A stretch of DNA of 64,000 nt from Taenia hydatigena. Taxonomy: Eukaryota; Platyhelminthes; Cestoda; Cyclophyllidea; Taeniidae. The translations under genes were made by a program, and so were the position numbers. Location of the stretch: contig JADWOT020000004.1 in assembly GCA_036345935.2 (NCBI GenBank), positions 19,027,423 to 19,091,422 on the forward strand. The letters are read 5' to 3'. The notes beneath the pieces are model-generated. The model did not search any database. It was not told where the DNA came from and worked only from the letters and a program-made list of their open reading frames with translations. Shown here piece after piece: positions 1 through 12,835 of the stretch (positions are counted from its first letter, which is position 1; each line of letters starts with the position of its first letter).

Positions 1-459
1 AAAAGTCGACCTTGAAGGGAGGTTAAGTTAATCAAAGAATTGTTAATGGTGTCTGAATAAAAATCTTCTCAATCGTTAACAAGATCACCGAAATGATGTT
101 TCATATAAATGCTAAAAATTAGCGACGATGCTTGAATCACCCACTAGATACCTTTTGAGTTGTCAGACACGCACATGCATGTTTTATTTTAAGCTTTCGA
201 ACTGGGTAATTTTTTCAAACACTTAGAAGGACTTATTTCATGGAGCAATCCTAGTATGGTTCAGCTTCAGGAAAGTTCTATTTGTTTCGTATTTAAATTT
301 CTAAGTCATAGCAAATAACAGAACTTATCTCATGGAATCCTGGCTAGTATGAGAATTAAGATTCATAAAAGCATTGTAAAGATTTCGCTCATCGAACTAA
401 TTTAACACAAGTATGTCTTTAAAATTCAAGCACATGATTGATAGTTAACTTTGCCATTT

Positions 460-687
460 TGTAGAGGGTTCCTCCTCCCCCTCCTGGTTACCCTTGCCAG
501 CAGAAGTCTGAGTGCGTTTGGACATCTTTACTGTTATAAGGGTGATAAATACAGTTAGGAGACTAATGGGGGTTCAGGCCGAGGGTCCGTCACGTTCCAA
601 GGAGTCTCCGCGTTCCTCCGTCACGTGGTTTTAAATTCACTTCCCGCCTCTGGCCTACAAAGCACATTTAAAGAATTAAGTATTACA
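460..687 (-). repeat. Family A LTR-like repeat, copy 1
   Basis: 228 bp with TG...CA ends when read on the - strand. Flanked by ATTT at 456-459 and 688-691. Shares the CGCCTCTGGCCT and ACATCTTTA boxes with the other copies. Confidence 0.75.
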
Positions 688-1048
688 ATTTTGGTGTCAT
701 TTTAAAATTGATTAAGACACTAGCGTAGTCTTAAAGCATATTTGTCGGACTACTTCTACTTCTAGCAAAGTTTTTATCTTTAATGACATGTCTGGTTCTC
801 CCAATCTTTTCTGGTATCGTAAGAAGTTATAGCACTGTGACAGAAAGTACATTACTGGCTTGGAGAAGAACTAACACTGTTGGTATGCTTTGGAAAACCA
901 TGCCACTAAGCAGAAGTACTATCTGCCGAGACTTAGATGTCTGCATCATCAAATGTGGGGCTAAACTGGTAAATCATGCATGGCTCCTCTCTTTTATTGA
1001 CCCTCGTCCCTGGCGCTTCTCTCCATGGCCATAACAACGTAGTAGTGC

Positions 1049-1233
1049 TGTAGCATTCCGAGGCTCTCTTGAGACAAAAGAAGGCAGAATACTAAAGTAG
1101 AATATTTATATTCAACAGGTAGAGGGAAATGAGATGCTGGCATGGCCCGGAGGCCAACCCACGCAGCTAGGGCAATATGGCCACCTCTGTGACCCTGACC
1201 GAAGCCGGTGGCTCAAACGAACAAAATATTACA
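1049..1233 (-). repeat. 3' LTR of TRIM copy 1
   Basis: 185 bp; on the - strand it starts TGTAATATTTTG and ends GCTACA. It shares the TTCGGTCAGGGTCAC box and the GGGCCATGCCAGCA box with the other family B LTRs. Confidence 0.85.
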
Positions 1234-1758
1234 TTGCCCCTCTCCTCTTTCAAGCGTTATCCCCGACGCGCCCCTTGGTAGACCTCCCGCGTCAGCCATC
1301 ACAACGTAGTCAGTGCTGCTAGAAGCACCCAGGAGCTAACCATACCAGTTGCCGACATTCGACGCGATTGAGGTGATGCTTGACACCAACGCCAGTGATC
1401 CCTCTTGGCAGTTCTATCAAACTTGGAGTTTCGTCCGGCTTGGGAACAAAGTCCAGAGTAAGAGATTCTGCCGACCATCAGTATGTCCGGGGGAGACGTT
1501 AGTAAGGCGATCTCCTTAAGTGAGTATATTGGGAGTAATCGTCGGAAAGAAACCATTTCAGGTGGTCCATGGCTAGTGTCGCTTCAGTTATTAACAACTT
1601 TCCTGCAGAACACGGGGATGGGGTAGATGCCGAAGGCTGACGTCGTTCTTATCCCTTCTGCTATGGAAGGTCGGAGATACTCCCATCCGCAGCACATGCA
1701 CTTCTTTCGCACCGCTGCAATATGCCACAGGTTGTAGAGATTGGGATAGGAACCCTTT

Positions 1759-1807
1759 AGAGTAGGGTCTGCTTTCCGCTTTCCCCTAAAGGCGAAATAC
1801 AAGGGCA

Positions 1808-1846
<39 letters not shown>

Positions 1847-1960
1847 TATATATTCAACAGAGAGGAGGGAATGAGCCGCTAACATGGCTAGAGGCCAGCC
1901 TATGCGGCCACCTCTTTGACCCTGACCGATGCCGATAGTCCAAACAAACTAAGCATTGCA
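1759..1960 (-). repeat. 5' LTR of TRIM copy 1 with expanded (TA)n
   Basis: On the - strand it starts TGCAATGCTTAG. Its middle holds a TA run at 1809-1843, where other copies have only ATATATAT. The left end is approximate. Confidence 0.75.
1809..1843. repeat. (TA)n microsatellite inside a TRIM LTR
   Basis: About 17 TA units, grown from the ATATATAT motif in the family B LTR. Confidence 0.95.
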
Positions 1961-3053
1961 GGTGCTATAAAAAAGCCCACGAACAAGCCGCGCCAGTAAT
2001 CGAAATTCCGTGTACCTAAAAAGATATTTGATTCCAACGTCACTGGTGCATCTTGACGTTCCACTGAATCCAGATGATCGTTCTGCTTGGGAACTATATT
2101 GGAGAGAGGAAATGAGCTGTCTTCAGACTGTTGGAAACCGGATGATGTTGTGTAAATGGAACATCTCATATCGCCATTGATGGTCGTTAAGGTCAGTTGG
2201 TCAGAGGAGGACATTAAAACAATTTCACTAGGATATTGTTTTACCCTTATTCCAACTTGCCACTTTGTTCTTACTGTAGTGTTGGCCAGTCATATATCTA
2301 TTAGGGTTCAATTCACCTGAGAGTAAAATAAGGCACCGTTGGCAGCTCCGTAGCGAACTTTTCCAGATGGTTCACAGCTAAGAAAGCTTGTGTTATTAAT
2401 GCCATTAGCACGGAACACGGAACTAGGAGGGATGTCTACGTTAGGTATCTTTTTCAACCCTTCAGTTGGGACACTCCGCAGATTCTCTCTGCAAAAGCCT
2501 TTCATATGTCACTATCATGGTTTAGCTTCCCGCATTGGAGAATTAAGGTAGCTGTCCCTTAAAATCGGGTTCACTTGCCGTTGGCATAAATTTAGCTCCC
2601 CTAGTCTTTCCCGAAGTTATGAGAGGTCACAGTAGTAAAGAAATGTTGAGGGGCTACAGACCATGTTTCCAAGCGGAATTGCGACCCATGGAGACGTAGG
2701 TGTCCGCGTAATCAAAATTCTGGATTTAACAAGCTATGGAAGCACTGAATCCATTTTTATCTTATTATTACAGTTGACCACCACGTCATCCTTTACAGAG
2801 TAAAAGAGTTTTGAATCCGACAGTTGTAAAATGAGACTTCTCAGTGGTGACTTGATCTCCCCGTCTACAATGCGGAAATGGAATAGTAGGTGACAACTTT
2901 TCTGACTGCCCAACTGTGACCAAAATAAGTCCTTTCCAATAAGATGCCTTCGACACAAGTGCTTATAGAAGTGAAATACAAGAACTTCAGACTATATTCA
3001 AAAATACTGTAATTTATTGAGGCTTGACTGCTAGATGTTGACGAAAAGGAGGT
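1961..3053. other. Intergenic, nothing recognised
   Basis: Short frames only. A - strand frame at 1900-2214 starts downstream of the TRIM edge and runs into the LTR; I see no support for a gene. Confidence 0.5.
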
Positions 3054-3244
3054 CATAGTTTCCTGAGACTTGTCAGATGGCGATTGAAGGCACAATGCTT
3101 GGGAAGAAGACGCATATTCGACGGAGAAGGCGAGGTTAGAACCAACAGCATGACTCAGAGACCCTCCCACCCGGCAAAAGTAATATGGCCATTTAAGTGA
3201 CTGTAACCGAAACCGGGCGGTAAACAAACAACAAACGCATTACA
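3054..3244 (-). repeat. Solo LTR, TRIM family B
   Basis: 191 bp. The - strand starts TGTAATGCGTTTG, followed by the CGGTTTCGGT box and the GGCCATATTAC box, and ends near CTATG. No internal region is attached and no clear duplication flanks it. Confidence 0.75.
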
Positions 3245-5167
3245 GGAATGTCGCCACATTGTCATTGGACTTCGCCTTTCGGACCATAAAATCGCGTTCC
3301 CTTGTATGCTTTACTCCGTCACCGATTTGCTACCATCTTCGCTATTAAACATTAGGAAAATGACTGCGTCCATCTGTTTAAGCTTTTATTTGATTCTGTT
3401 TCCATACTAATACCATTTTTTATGTATTTACCTCGTCTAAATACCAAAGCGACTTTGGGTTGTGCGCCGAAATTGTGTAGTTAGTCATTTTGCCCCAAAC
3501 ATTAATGTGCACCTGGGACTGGGGCGCCTGAAAGGAAAGTTTTCAGTTGTGCACAAGATCTAAGTCCTTGCAATGGAAGAACTAGGATAATTAGAGCACC
3601 ATCTTCCCAGAACAGAGAGTTCTCATTGAGCTTGTGCAAGTTGTCGAGTCACTGGCACTTTTAAGGTCAGAAACTTGTAAATTCCAAGACTCACAAATAT
3701 CTTTTGCAGATAATTTAAAAGTCGCAATTTCACGAGGCAAAAAGATTGCGCAAGCGCTATGACAATTTGAACTTAAGTTAAACTGTTAACAAGCGGAAAA
3801 TGGACACCTTGAAGGGGCAAAAACATGCAATAATTTGGGCCAAACACGTGCTCGTCTGAACATACTCTTTGCACCAGCCTCTTGGCCGAGCAGACTTCGC
3901 CGGTCGCCATCAACTATTTGTAAAATCTCCACGTAACGCTACCCAGTCTTTTCGATCCACGCGCTTGAAACCGGTGGTAAAAACGCTGGCCCTACTGCAC
4001 CATCGGCACCAGTGCAGTATTCTCCAGTTCGTCGTTCGACCTCCGGTTTTAGGCACCTAAATCGGGGAAGCCAGACGTTACCTTTTCTCATGAGATTCAT
4101 AGCAAGATTGTTCTAATCCTTCCATTTGGCACCGAATAAATTCATTTAATAAAAAACGTGCATCACAGAATTTTGTGACTTGGCAGATCTTACGGAGCTT
4201 TGATGTGCGAATCATTATTCAATTTAAAAAAATTACTGCAGCAGTTTTTCGATCACAACGAAAAAACGCATAAAATCACCACCAGCCCTTGATTTCATGT
4301 CATAATTTGTGTTATGCAACAAACTGGTGTCCGACGATTACGAAATGCTAGGCGAGTAGCAAAGTTGTTTATTTTATTTTAAGGAAATCGCAAAAAAGAT
4401 TGGATTTTCAGTAAGCATTAAGAACTACCCTTTTCTCGGACATAATTCAGGGACATGCTAGTCGTATTTCCCTTTTTGCATGAATGAAAGCATCAACGTG
4501 GTATTCAATGCCTTGCAAAATACGTGCAGGCTACCTACATTAGCCTGAGTCTTCGTTGAAGTTGTCACGAGGTGAAGTACTACGGAAGACCACATACTGT
4601 CAACATGAAGAAGACGTAGCAGTCTATCAGCATGTCTCAAAGGTCATGCCGTAGAGCTGGAGGAAAACCTGAGGGTACTGCTGTGGCCGAGTGTATAGAG
4701 GGGCGGTTGGACAAAATGGCACATTACTACACATCATCTGCACCATATTTTGCAGTGAAGAAATTGGAGCTCAATTAAATGTACATGAGGTCACCAGCAC
4801 TAAACTCACGACACCCAAGTTCTCGCATCTCAACTTGGTGCAACAAATAAATGGGAGCCAGACCGTGGGTCAACGGTCGATTGGTTGAGTTTTGCACAAA
4901 TGAATAGGGATGTGGGATGCGCGCGGTATGAGGCGAGTAGTTGCACCTCTCAACATCTGGCATTTGGTGCCAAGCTTGTTTCAGGAGAAAGGCCATTGCA
5001 AAATAAGTGGAACCAAATTCCTTCAAAGCTTCGACTTCCCCTTCCCATTGTTGGACTTCACAAATAATTGGCATCACAAAAATGAAAATTTCTTCTTTTG
5101 AATAATGCTTTTATTTTTGTGCATCGGAAATGAGTCGACTTCTGGGAAACCTTTTGATAATAAAGGT
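3245..5167. other. Intergenic, nothing recognised
   Basis: AT-rich. Overlapping short frames near 4690-5100 on both strands have no recognisable pattern. Confidence 0.5.
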
Positions 5168-5388
5168 TGTAGATGGTTCTTCCCTCCTTCCGCCCTTACT
5201 ATTAGAAGGCTGGTTGCTTCTGGACATCTTTATTATATGCTGAGGACAGATATAGAGTAACAATGTCGGAGTGTCTGGGACATAGGTGTGTCGGCCTCCG
5301 GGGAGCGACCGTGCTGCTCTACGACCAGGTTAAAATTGCCCTCCCGCCTCTGGCCTGCAAGACACATTTAAAGAACATGAGCATCACA
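5168..5388 (-). repeat. Family A LTR-like repeat, copy 2, perfect target-site duplication
   Basis: 221 bp flanked by AAGGT on both sides (5163-5167 and 5389-5393), which fixes the family ends. On the - strand it starts TGTGATGC, ends CATCTACA, and holds an AATAAA signal in its distal part. Confidence 0.85.
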
Positions 5389-5618
5389 AAGGTAGCATTC
5401 GAGTGAGATTTTATGCTGTCGAATTTCGCAGTCAAATTCGCTTCACCTTCAAACAGCGGTGTTGTAGAGAGGCTAGAAAGAGGTATTCAACTGGGATCGT
5501 AATATAGAGGTGAGGTGCTTTTTTAGATGGCCAAATTTTTGATGACCGAATGTGTGCAAACAAAAGGGGACGCCCGCCCACTCACTCACTGGCCCAGCAT
5601 AAACACCATGCTCACAGC

Positions 5619-5640
5619 AAACACACACACACACACACAC
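5619..5640. repeat. (AC)n microsatellite
   Basis: Eleven CA/AC units between two family A copies. Confidence 0.95.
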
Positions 5641-5899
5641 GAGGCAGTCATATAGCTGTCCGACTCCACACGGGTGGTTAATTGCTTCCGCCGCGAGAAC
5701 ATTAAAAGATAACCGGTCGTAAAGGCTAATCTTTCCCTGACTCATTGTGCTCACAGCACACCCGCGCGCAGTCAAAGTTCGCCGAATCACCTATCGTTAT
5801 AACCTCCAAAAGAAGTGCAAATCATCTCGGTTGTGAGTTTTTATTAGGCAAGAACAGATTGTCGCCTTTTATGCACAATCGCCAGTAACGAAATGTATA

Positions 5900-6129
5900 T
5901 GTAGACGGTTCTTCCCTTCCATCCGCTCCCCTTCTTACACCCTTATTATGAGGAGGTGGGTTGCTTCGAGACATTTTTATTATAGGCCGAAGGATGATGT
6001 AGGGCAAATAGGTCGGAGAGTCTAAGATGAGAGTGCGTCGACATCCGGAGAGCGACCACGCTGCTCTACATCCAGGCTAAAATTGTCCTCCCACCTCTGG
6101 CCAGTATATGCATCTTCTCAAGCATCACC
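5900..6129 (-). repeat. Family A LTR-like repeat, copy 3
   Basis: About 230 bp, same orientation as copy 2, 511 bp further on. The + strand left end is TGTAGACGGTTCTTCCC. There is no polypurine tract between copies 2 and 3, so they look like two separate insertions, not one element. Confidence 0.75.
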
Positions 6130-6880
6130 GTACTACTGTTAACTAGTGCAGGATTTTCGGCTTTCATGGCAATTTCCGAAGTCTTATTAATTAATGGAAA
6201 TTCACTTATGGTAGCGATATATCCAAAGAACAATTTCATTGCTTTACAACTCATTTAAATTATCCCTAAAATAATTAAATTCGAGGATTAAACACTACTG
6301 TCACCCTCTTAAAGAATATTAAAATTAATTATCATGGCTAAAATTATGGATGTTATTTTTAAAAGGCAGAACTAATTTGTTTGGTTTATTAAATAAACGA
6401 CTTCTTACGTTTCTCGAGAGATTCCCAGCTCAACGGAGTACAAAGAATGATATTTATTAATCTTAATAAAACTCGATGGCAAAACTATTTATGCATTTTT
6501 TGCATGCCGAAAGTTATGCTTCTAAGCCTTTTGATAATTAAAAGAGGGAATAATGGGCAAGATGTGTTCATGCGAAGATAATTTTAATCGAGACAGCCAG
6601 TCTCGTCATGGGAGTTGTAAAAGCTTATTTAGAACAAAGTGGTTTATTATGATTGAGGGAATAATTTCCACATATAAAAAGTAGCAAGTCGGCTACACTA
6701 TTTGCATAAACTAATTAGTTAAGCAGACATAAAATAACATACCTACTTATTTAAAATTCGATATCAGTAGTATGGTGGCGTCTACTAAAAAAAAATTGAG
6801 CTCTAGTTGAGCTATTTTTACAGATGAGGAGTGAAGTGGTGTGAAAAAAATGCACAAAGTTGGAAAGTTATAAGCAGGAG
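6130..6880. other. Intergenic, very AT-rich
   Basis: Rich in AATTA/TTAAT motifs. No gene or repeat recognised. Confidence 0.5.
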
Positions 6881-7070
6881 TGTAATACTATGTTTGTTTG
6901 GACTGCCGGTTTCGGTTTCGGTCACTGACTTAGGCGGTCATACTGCCCTATTCGGGTTGGCTGACCTCCGGGCCATGCCAGCAGCCCCGTTCCCTCTGTT
7001 TGCTGAATATATATACTCTGCCCTAGTATTGTGCCTTCTTTCGCCTTCGAGGAAGTCTCGGGACACTACA
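6881..7070 (+). repeat. Solo LTR, TRIM family B
   Basis: 190 bp, from TGTAATACTATGTTTG to GGACACTACA. Flanked by AGGAG (6876-6880) and AAGAG (7071-7075), a five-base duplication with one change. Confidence 0.83.
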
Positions 7071-9197
7071 AAGAGGTTAGTTTGAACTGAGCAAAACAGA
7101 CGGAATTTGTTTGCATTGTGTAAGGGATAATGCATTTTTACTGATAAATAGGAGGAAATTATAATGTATTCACTAGCAGTATGGAGGTATGGAATCTCCA
7201 AAGGCAGGAGACCTGTTTTCCCTTCTGATCATGAGGATCATTGTCAAAGTGCTCTGTTGTTTGTTTTGAATCCATTGTTGTGCTTTGCAAAAGTGACTTT
7301 TACCTCTTTCGCTTTATGCAAAAATTTATATTATTTCGAAGATTGCATTTCCTGAAAGAATTAAAATCCCTAATAGTCTAGCTTTCAGTCTTCTTCATAG
7401 GTAAAAATGAGAAGAGGATGCAAACTACAGCACAAAAGTGGTCCTATTTGGTTAGAATGGCAATTTGACATGAGAAGTAATGAATTATGAAGTGATTGAT
7501 AACTCTATGTTTACAGACCACTGAGTGACCCTGAGTGGTTAGAAGGGATCTTTGGCAACACATTCCACCGCTTCACCATCGCCACTTAATTACGGTGAAC
7601 GTATAGTTTGTACAGCATTGGCTTAGTTGGGTTCCCTCTTTCTATCTCTGAGTGGTGCGTACTTGCGTGTCCCTCGTCTTGCTTTTGTGTCCACGACTAC
7701 GTGTTTGCGGGACCACTTTGTGTATTGAAGCTACGTTCCCACGCACCTTGTCACGGATCTGCATGAAGCGCATTATTGGCATTCCAGATGTCAAATGGAA
7801 TAAAGAGCACTCATCACCATTGCTGTTCAGTCTGAAAGAGAACGCATTTTCCCATTTAAAGAAGCCTAAAATTCCAGCTTCCCTTTCGCATCCTCATGAC
7901 CACATCACTATATCATTAAAAGTCTTGGAATATTTGTGGATGAAAACAATTTCTACAAAAAATTACCAACTTTTTTTAGTAACAAGTTCACAAGGAGTTC
8001 AGTTGACTCACGGAGATGTCTTGAGCAGGTCACTAAAATAATTGAAAATCATCGAGTATAATGCATTCTCATTACAGTGAAAGTGACAAGTATCTTTGAT
8101 TTTGATTACATGCATCTGATGTGTGCTCCAGGCTTTATTCTTATCCTGTTTTGGCTTCAGCTAGTTTTGTCACTGTGATGTGCTAATTGTAGCTCTGGTC
8201 GCGAACGACACATCATCAGCATCATCAAATGAAAAGCTTCTGCAACTTTTTGCAGCGCCAACCCTAACCAGATTTGCTTACTGTTGAGGAGCACAGTAAA
8301 AGGGTGCCGTTCATGCTTCCCATTGTATTTATGTCAAAACCTTCGAACCTCTTTGATCACTTGAGTGGTCATTATCAAAGGCTACCAAAATGTGCTTCAG
8401 ACGTGGTGCGGACAAGTGAAAACCATCTCTTTAGCTGCATCACTTCTGCTATTCAAAAAGCCACTAGGCCCAGCATACATTCACCGTATTGTCCAGCCCT
8501 CGTCTTCGGTGAATGGTTCGAACACTGTCGATAACTATGCACTAAAATGTGTTTCGTGGTAACATACACACACGCACACACAGACATGCCAAATTTTTGC
8601 CTGTGCATGATTGTATTTTTATACCAACCGTCTAATATGCATCACTTGGTACATCCAAAATACCATCGTTTCATGAGTTCATGAACAGATGCCGCGCAAT
8701 ACCTTAAGCTTTTCTATGAAAAAAATGTAGATACAACAAGTTCCTATTTATACTTATTCTCCAGCAAGAAACCCAATTTCCTTTCGGTTCGGATTGTGGT
8801 CTTAAATGTAAAGACGAATTTTTCTTAAAAAGGCGTTTTCACTTGTGAGCGGGCATAGGCGTTGGTACACCAAATTTGCGTTTTAACTAATGGTAAGGAT
8901 TGTGGAGCGCAAAAAGCGACCTTTGATGGAGGTTCACCCGTCGCCACAATCAGCTCATTGGCCGAGTCAGATTTTGCAACATAATGGGTGCTCGAAATCC
9001 CCAGACCTTCCCACCTTTTTATCCATGAAAAGAATTGCATATTTTGGCAATGAAGGAGCCATAAGATTAATTTAGTTAGACCAATTAAAGGATTTTCGGG
9101 CAGGAAACATTGGATTAAACTACAAAAGATTAAGGGAAGTGCAATGCTTATTAATTTTGCTTCATCTCTTTAGAATGAATAGAAATTTGAAATCCCG
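7071..9197. other. Intergenic, nothing recognised
   Basis: Holds one 129-codon + strand frame (7652-8041) that begins with GTG, not ATG, and has no family pattern. Only the AC microsatellite stands out. Confidence 0.5.
8562..8584. repeat. Imperfect (AC)n microsatellite
   Basis: ACATACACACACGCACACACA, with two interruptions. Confidence 0.85.
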
Positions 9198-9413
9198 TGT
9201 TTGGACGGTTCTTGCCTTTTCTTACTACAAGAAGGTTGGTTGCTTTTAGAAATCTTTATTGAAAGTAGAAGAAAGATATGGGATAAATGGGCCGACGTAT
9301 CTAGAGCGGGACGTCTTGGGCTCTGAGGGGCAAATACGTTAGTCCACGACTAGGCTAAAATTGCCCTTCCGCCCCTGACCTGCAAAGCACATTTGAAGAA
9401 CATAAGCATTGCA
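9198..9413 (-). repeat. Family A LTR-like repeat, copy 4
   Basis: 216 bp. The + strand runs from TGTTTGGACGGTTCTTGCC to CATAAGCATTGCA. AATAAA on the - strand is retained. No clear duplication. Confidence 0.78.
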
Positions 9414-9499
9414 ACAAGTATGTAGCATGTTCCTCGGCCACATTCACCCTCCTCTGACTAGCCTGGAACTTAGCACACTGATTGAGCTGTGACGTGCTT

Positions 9500-9657
9500 G
9501 CGGGTTCGGGTCAAATGGATTCGGTACAGACTCAGAGGCAATGGAGCGCCGGGCTCATATTTACTTCAGGAACTCAGAGTTGTCGTCCGTGACAAAGCTC
9601 AATTCGTTTCCCCGCCCATTGCCTAAAAGGCAAATTTAAAGCAGCACCAACATTACA
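9500..9657 (-). repeat. Family A fragment
   Basis: A decayed piece sharing the CGCCCATTGCCT...GGCAAATTTAAA...CATTACA end with family A and resembling copy 4, which ends only about 85 bp before it. The left end is uncertain. Confidence 0.45.
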
Positions 9658-12029
9658 GCGCGCACAAATAACTTTGTCTTTTGTGTCCAAATTTTCCACT
9701 GGAATTTTTAAACTCGTATCAATAGACTCGCTCAAAATCAGCGCAACTACATAAGCACTCCAAAACAACTTTGTCTGCGGCAGTTTGAGTTTTCCCCTGG
9801 TTATTATGGGTTAAGCAAATGAGGTGGCGTTAATAATGCCAATTTCAAATTTTGTGTTGGAAACAAATCTTGGCGAAACTTAAAAACAGAAAGATAATGA
9901 AGGGACTTTTTCAAGATACTAGGGGCTGCACTTTTTCGTGATTCACAAAATAGGGAATTCGGCTTCATTTTAAAAGTCGAATTGCGGATTTAATGAAATT
10001 GTTTGAAGGCATTTTGTGCTTTTCTGAAATGCGGAGGAGTTTTTAACTGTTTGGTGTGCAGAGGGATTGGAAGGTCACTGGCAGGGCCGGTGGACGGCGC
10101 TGCCAGATGGAAGCATAAGGCGTGGAAACCAAAGAGATCATGCAAATAAGCGCAATGTTTCATAAATTTTAATTTTACAGCATGGCCTTCCACCTCCTTT
10201 GATCGTCAATCCTCGACGTCTCTTCTCACTGCACCGCTTCAACCCCAATTGTGTCTCCTTGCGTAAGCTAAAACCCTCTACAAGACCGTTAGAGGTAACT
10301 CCACCTATATCGGTTTGTTAATATTGTAGGCATGATGGGGATTTCTAAATTTGTTGAAGCCGAGTTTTCGTGCTTTTTGCCTGGTACATGTAATGTAATT
10401 TCGTTGGTTTACTATTGTTGGGCCATACTTCACGCTTGAATATTCTGGAATAAATAAACAAAACTAGCAGTGGCAAGGCACTGAAACTGCGTTATGCAAT
10501 GTGCAAAGGGTAGATATACATCCGACCAAATCTACTTTTCTTGACCTAGTCAATTAAAATAAGCCTCATTTGTTTTTTTGTTACTTTTGACAAACTTCAT
10601 CTCTACACTATAAGTAGCCACTAACAATTATTTATTTAACCTTTCTGATGTTGCCATTGTGCACGGTGGGAATCTCGTCCCACTCAAATCAATCATTTGG
10701 CAGAGGACTAACTTTGACATCCTGCTCATTGCTTGGTATTTGACACCTTGTTTCGCATGAAGCCATCTCGACCTACCAATAATTCATTTAAAGGATTTCC
10801 AAACTGTCCTGCTTCTTTAATACTGGTCGGCCTGTAATTAGTGCTCAAAGCCGAGGGAATAATTTCATGTTTTACGATGAGAGCAGCCGGCCAAAGTGCT
10901 CGACAAATTTCGGTGTCTCCCAATCCAATGCCATTTTGTTGCCAGCCTTGATTTTTGTTACACATGCATTGCAATAATATAAATAGATATGCATTAGCCG
11001 CTTGGCACAATAACCCTCACCCCGTTTTCCATCACTTTGTGCCTGCGTGTCGGAGGGTGTTCGTCACATCACTTCGATGCATGCGATTTTGAGTTTGTCT
11101 GCTTTATCAACCGAGGCACCATGGAAACAAGGTCGCTGAAGTTCCTTTTTTACAACACGAGTTGCATACAACCTAAAGACGACGCAATACGTAGTTGGGA
11201 AAAGTATCTTTAAAAAATGAGAAGTGTTTTCTCTTGTGGCCTCAGCCTTGTGAAATCCTTGATTCTAATGGGAATCAAAGGCCTAACTTCATGCGGCTTT
11301 ACACTGTGACATGGGCAATTCTACTTCACCTTCCGCATTTTCTGGCATTTCTCCGAGTAATCGTCGCATTTACTTGGGGATGGACTATCACGCTCAGGGG
11401 AGAACAGGCAAACTGGAAACAAGAGTGCGATTAAAGCTGGTGTCGGTGGAGTGGTTTATAAACGGTGACTTTTCTGTCATCTCGTTCCACCTTAGAGTGG
11501 AATACTAATTAAATGGTAACAATTTTTGCATTACTTACCTTCATTACCAGCAATTGGAATCATGAGCTTTTCTCCCATCAAGAATAGATGTTGGTAGAGC
11601 AAGAGACAGTATGACCCATTACAAATTAGAGCATTTTAAACGATAAAGCCAAACATCTCGAGTTACGCCATTTAATAGTCATTATGATTGGTTGGGGTAC
11701 TTTTAATTTAGCCTGACTTCTTCAAATACAGACCTACACGCACTACACAATGTTTAACTTTCAGTGAACCGATCAAAAGCTTATGACCCACACATTAATT
11801 CTAGAAGACTTACTCTCAATAGTGTTGATTAAAGACAAATAAAATGCGTCAGCCCTGCACCTTTAAGTCATTTTTTACGCCTGACAAGTGTGAGTGCGTC
11901 ACAATCATTAATAATCGACTTCGAAATGCCACAAATTTTCCTTTAATACAAAAAAGCAAAATGCTTGATACTCATGGAGTGATTTCTTCTCCGATGGATC
12001 TTCACAAATCTCCACGTGTTAACCAATCC
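9658..12029. other. Intergenic, nothing recognised
   Basis: No repeat family copy, no supported frame. Confidence 0.5.
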
Positions 12030-12188
12030 TGCAGACGACTCTTCCCTTTCCTTACCATGAGAAGGGTGGGTGATTCTAGACATCTTTATTATAAACAGAA
12101 GGAGGATACGAGGCAACTGAGTCGGAGTATCTAAGGCGAGGGCGTCTCAGGCTCTTCCGCCTCGAGCCCATAAAACATTTAGCTTACA
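12030..12188 (-). repeat. Family A LTR-like repeat, copy 5, internally shortened
   Basis: The + strand starts TGCAGACGACTCTTCCC and keeps ACATCTTTATTATA and GTCGGAGTATCTAAGGCGAG. The part before the right end is deleted. Confidence 0.68.
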
Positions 12189-12606
12189 AAGTTCTGGACA
12201 CGTACAACACAATCATACCAGAGTTAATTTCGCTAGTATCTCACACATTCTCTTCTTATTTTTACTATAATGAAGTTAAGATCTGACGAGCCTTGTACTA
12301 ACATATTGTTTGCTTTTTCCGTGAAATAGTTTCCATCTAAAATAAGATTTTACTAAACTTTATTACTGCATAACGAGGGGTTTGGCATGCCATAAATCGA
12401 CCCAGTTTGTAGTATGTTGCATGGAAATCAAAAGTTCCACGTTTTAGGCAACAGGATGCCCACAGGGCGAACCTCAAAATCCTACTGTTAACAGTGTTTA
12501 CAATCGCCCTCGCTACTTTGGTTCATATTTACTGACGTCTTGGCACAAGCTAGGTGTGTACGGACACACCTACCTGCACACTAATGTGTACCGTAAGCAC
12601 CATTAA

Positions 12607-12623
12607 GTGTGTGTGTGTGTGTG
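12607..12623. repeat. (GT)n microsatellite
   Basis: Eight GT units, about 500 bp upstream of the insulin-like gene A start codon. Confidence 0.9.
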
Positions 12624-12835
12624 CCCTTTTTAATCACTCCTTAGTAGCACCTTCAGATACGCTCTGCTTATCCACAAAACCATCAAGTCTAATATTTGCG
12701 TCACCTCGTAACATGCAAAGTTAGGTGTTCCAACAGATCTTAAGCGTTAAGAGCAGAAATTAGGCAAGAAGGAGGGCGCGGAAAATGGTTTAGCGACAAT
12801 GATTGAATTAGAATTGAAATTGGCACCATTTTGAG

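Larger units (their letters stand above)
1049..1960 (-). mobile_element. TRIM-like LTR element, near-complete copy 1 (family B)
   Basis: A 912-bp non-coding LTR element on the - strand. The 3' LTR is 1049-1233 and the 5' LTR is about 1759-1960; both start TG(T/C)AAT on the - strand. The internal region is about 525 bp and has no long frame. A polypurine tract (GAAAGAGGAGAGGGGC on the - strand, 1237-1252) lies directly before the 3' LTR. The flanking pentanucleotides AGTGC and GGTGC look like a target-site duplication with one change. The 5' LTR is widened by a (TA)n run. Size and layout fit taeniid TRIMs. Confidence 0.85.

Noticed and set aside
1900..2214. 104-codon - strand frame ending in VRVKEVAA
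   Set aside because: Its end is the family B LTR read as protein (the SVRVKEVA string follows the TTCGGTCAGGGTCA box). No sign of a real gene upstream.
5389..5899. Internal region of a possible full-length family A element
   Set aside because: The left copy has its own target-site duplication on both sides and there is no polypurine tract beside it.
5822..6007. - strand frame starting MPYIILRPIIKMSRSNPPPH
   Set aside because: It lies within a family A repeat. The MSRSN-like stretch recurs in other copies because the repeat recurs, with frames broken in some.
7652..8041. 129-codon + strand open frame
   Set aside because: It begins with GTG, has no ATG near the start, no family pattern and no splice-supported neighbours.
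8500..8540. GGTTCGAA-like string suggestive of a tRNA T-arm
   Set aside because: No matching acceptor, D or anticodon arms could be folded around it; the same holds for the similar string at 37301.
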